Source of the DNA: Clostridia bacterium
Lineage (GTDB): Bacteria; CBDUZB01; JAGLHV01
Reading direction: 5' to 3'
NCBI GenBank assembly: GCA_030595925.1
Contig: JAUVLC010000143.1
Location: 1-5,243 of the forward strand
DNA: 5,243 nucleotides
The notes under the pieces are model-generated. The model ran no database searches, was not told where the DNA came from, and saw nothing but the letters and a program-made list of their open reading frames with translations. Shown here piece by piece: positions 4,942 through 5,243 of this stretch (the first letter of the stretch is position 1; every line of letters begins with the position of its first letter). Both the position numbers and the translations under genes were made by a program.

Positions 4942-5243
4942 TTGCAAGAGTTTGATATTGTAATTTTGGGAGCGGGACCGGCAGGATATCAAGCTGCAAT
5001 AAGGGCTGCTCAATTGGGAGCAAAGGTTTGTGTAATTGAAAGAGATTTTATTGGCGGTACTTGCCTAAATAAAGGGTGTATTCCGACTAAAGCTTTACGA
5101 GAATATGCTCAAGTATTGTATACGGTTAAGAAGGCTGATACTTTTGGGATAAAGATTAGTGACTTTTCTGTTGATTTTTCTAAATATAAAGAGCGAAAGA
5201 ATAGAATTGTTCAAAGGTTAAGACAGGGAATTAACTATCTATT
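4942..5243 (+). CDS. lpdA: Dihydrolipoamide dehydrogenase (E3), N-terminal part, cut by the window end
   Basis: Lpd is the FAD-dependent E3 subunit that reoxidises dihydrolipoamide with NAD in 2-oxoacid dehydrogenase complexes and the glycine cleavage system. About 100 of roughly 460 residues are visible. The start [20 protein letters not shown] (initiator read as Met) carries the FAD-binding GxGxxG fold at residues 10-15. An acidic residue (E33) ends the second strand, where it would contact the FAD ribose. [15 protein letters not shown] (38-52) is the redox-active disulphide motif with C41 and C46. This CxxxxC spacing is that of the Lpd/glutathione reductase family, and the N-terminal sequence fits Lpd best. 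The start is TTG 4942, after a ggggagag ribosome site. Mercuric reductase or another relative cannot be wholly excluded without the C-terminal half. Its complex partners lie outside the window. Confidence 0.88.
   Translation, partial: MQEFDIVILGAGPAGYQAAIRAAQLGAKVCVIERDFIGGTCLNKGCIPTKALREYAQVLYTVKKADTFGIKISDFSVDFSKYKERKNRIVQRLRQGINYL

Noticed and set aside
1-5243. CRISPR array, transposase, phage or defence genes
   Set aside because: No regularly spaced direct repeats and no such protein motifs were seen in any frame.

Overview
This AT-rich window carries a compact, all-plus-strand set of bacterial genes. It looks like a Gram-negative-type (two-membrane) bacterium, because a PorV/PorQ-like outer-membrane barrel is encoded. 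It also carries spoVG and a Firmicutes-like ispE–spoVG adjacency. That mixture, together with palindromic intergenic repeats, would suit an uncultivated candidate phylum such as Omnitrophota or a relative. This placement is inference; no rRNA or other taxonomic marker is present.

Layout. Positions 68-580 encode a small secreted protein of unknown function with a duplicated internal motif. Positions 581-925 are non-coding and hold a roughly 240-bp element with inverted-repeat ends and several internal dyads; the first bases of the window resemble part of the same element. Positions 926-2275 encode a PorV/PorQ-type barrel joined through a charged linker to a C-terminal LysM domain. Positions 2276-2728 are non-coding and contain a good sigma70-like promoter (2495-2523) and several dyads ahead of ispE. 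From 2729 on follow ispE, spoVG, a tRNA-Gln(UUG), a 30-codon gene for a very basic peptide resembling the bS22/mS38 (AURKAIP1/COX24) ribosomal family, and an HU gene. A terminator-like hairpin comes next, then the 5' part of a dihydrolipoamide dehydrogenase gene that runs off the window.

How the parts relate. The first two genes are an envelope pair: an exported small protein and an outer-membrane barrel that probably grips peptidoglycan through LysM. The second block is housekeeping: isoprenoid precursor synthesis (IspE), nucleic-acid binding (SpoVG, HU), translation (tRNA-Gln, putative small ribosomal protein) and central carbon metabolism (Lpd). The least obvious gene is the 30-aa peptide at 4352-4444, short enough for routine gene calling to miss. 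No CRISPR array, transposase, phage gene or defence system is visible.
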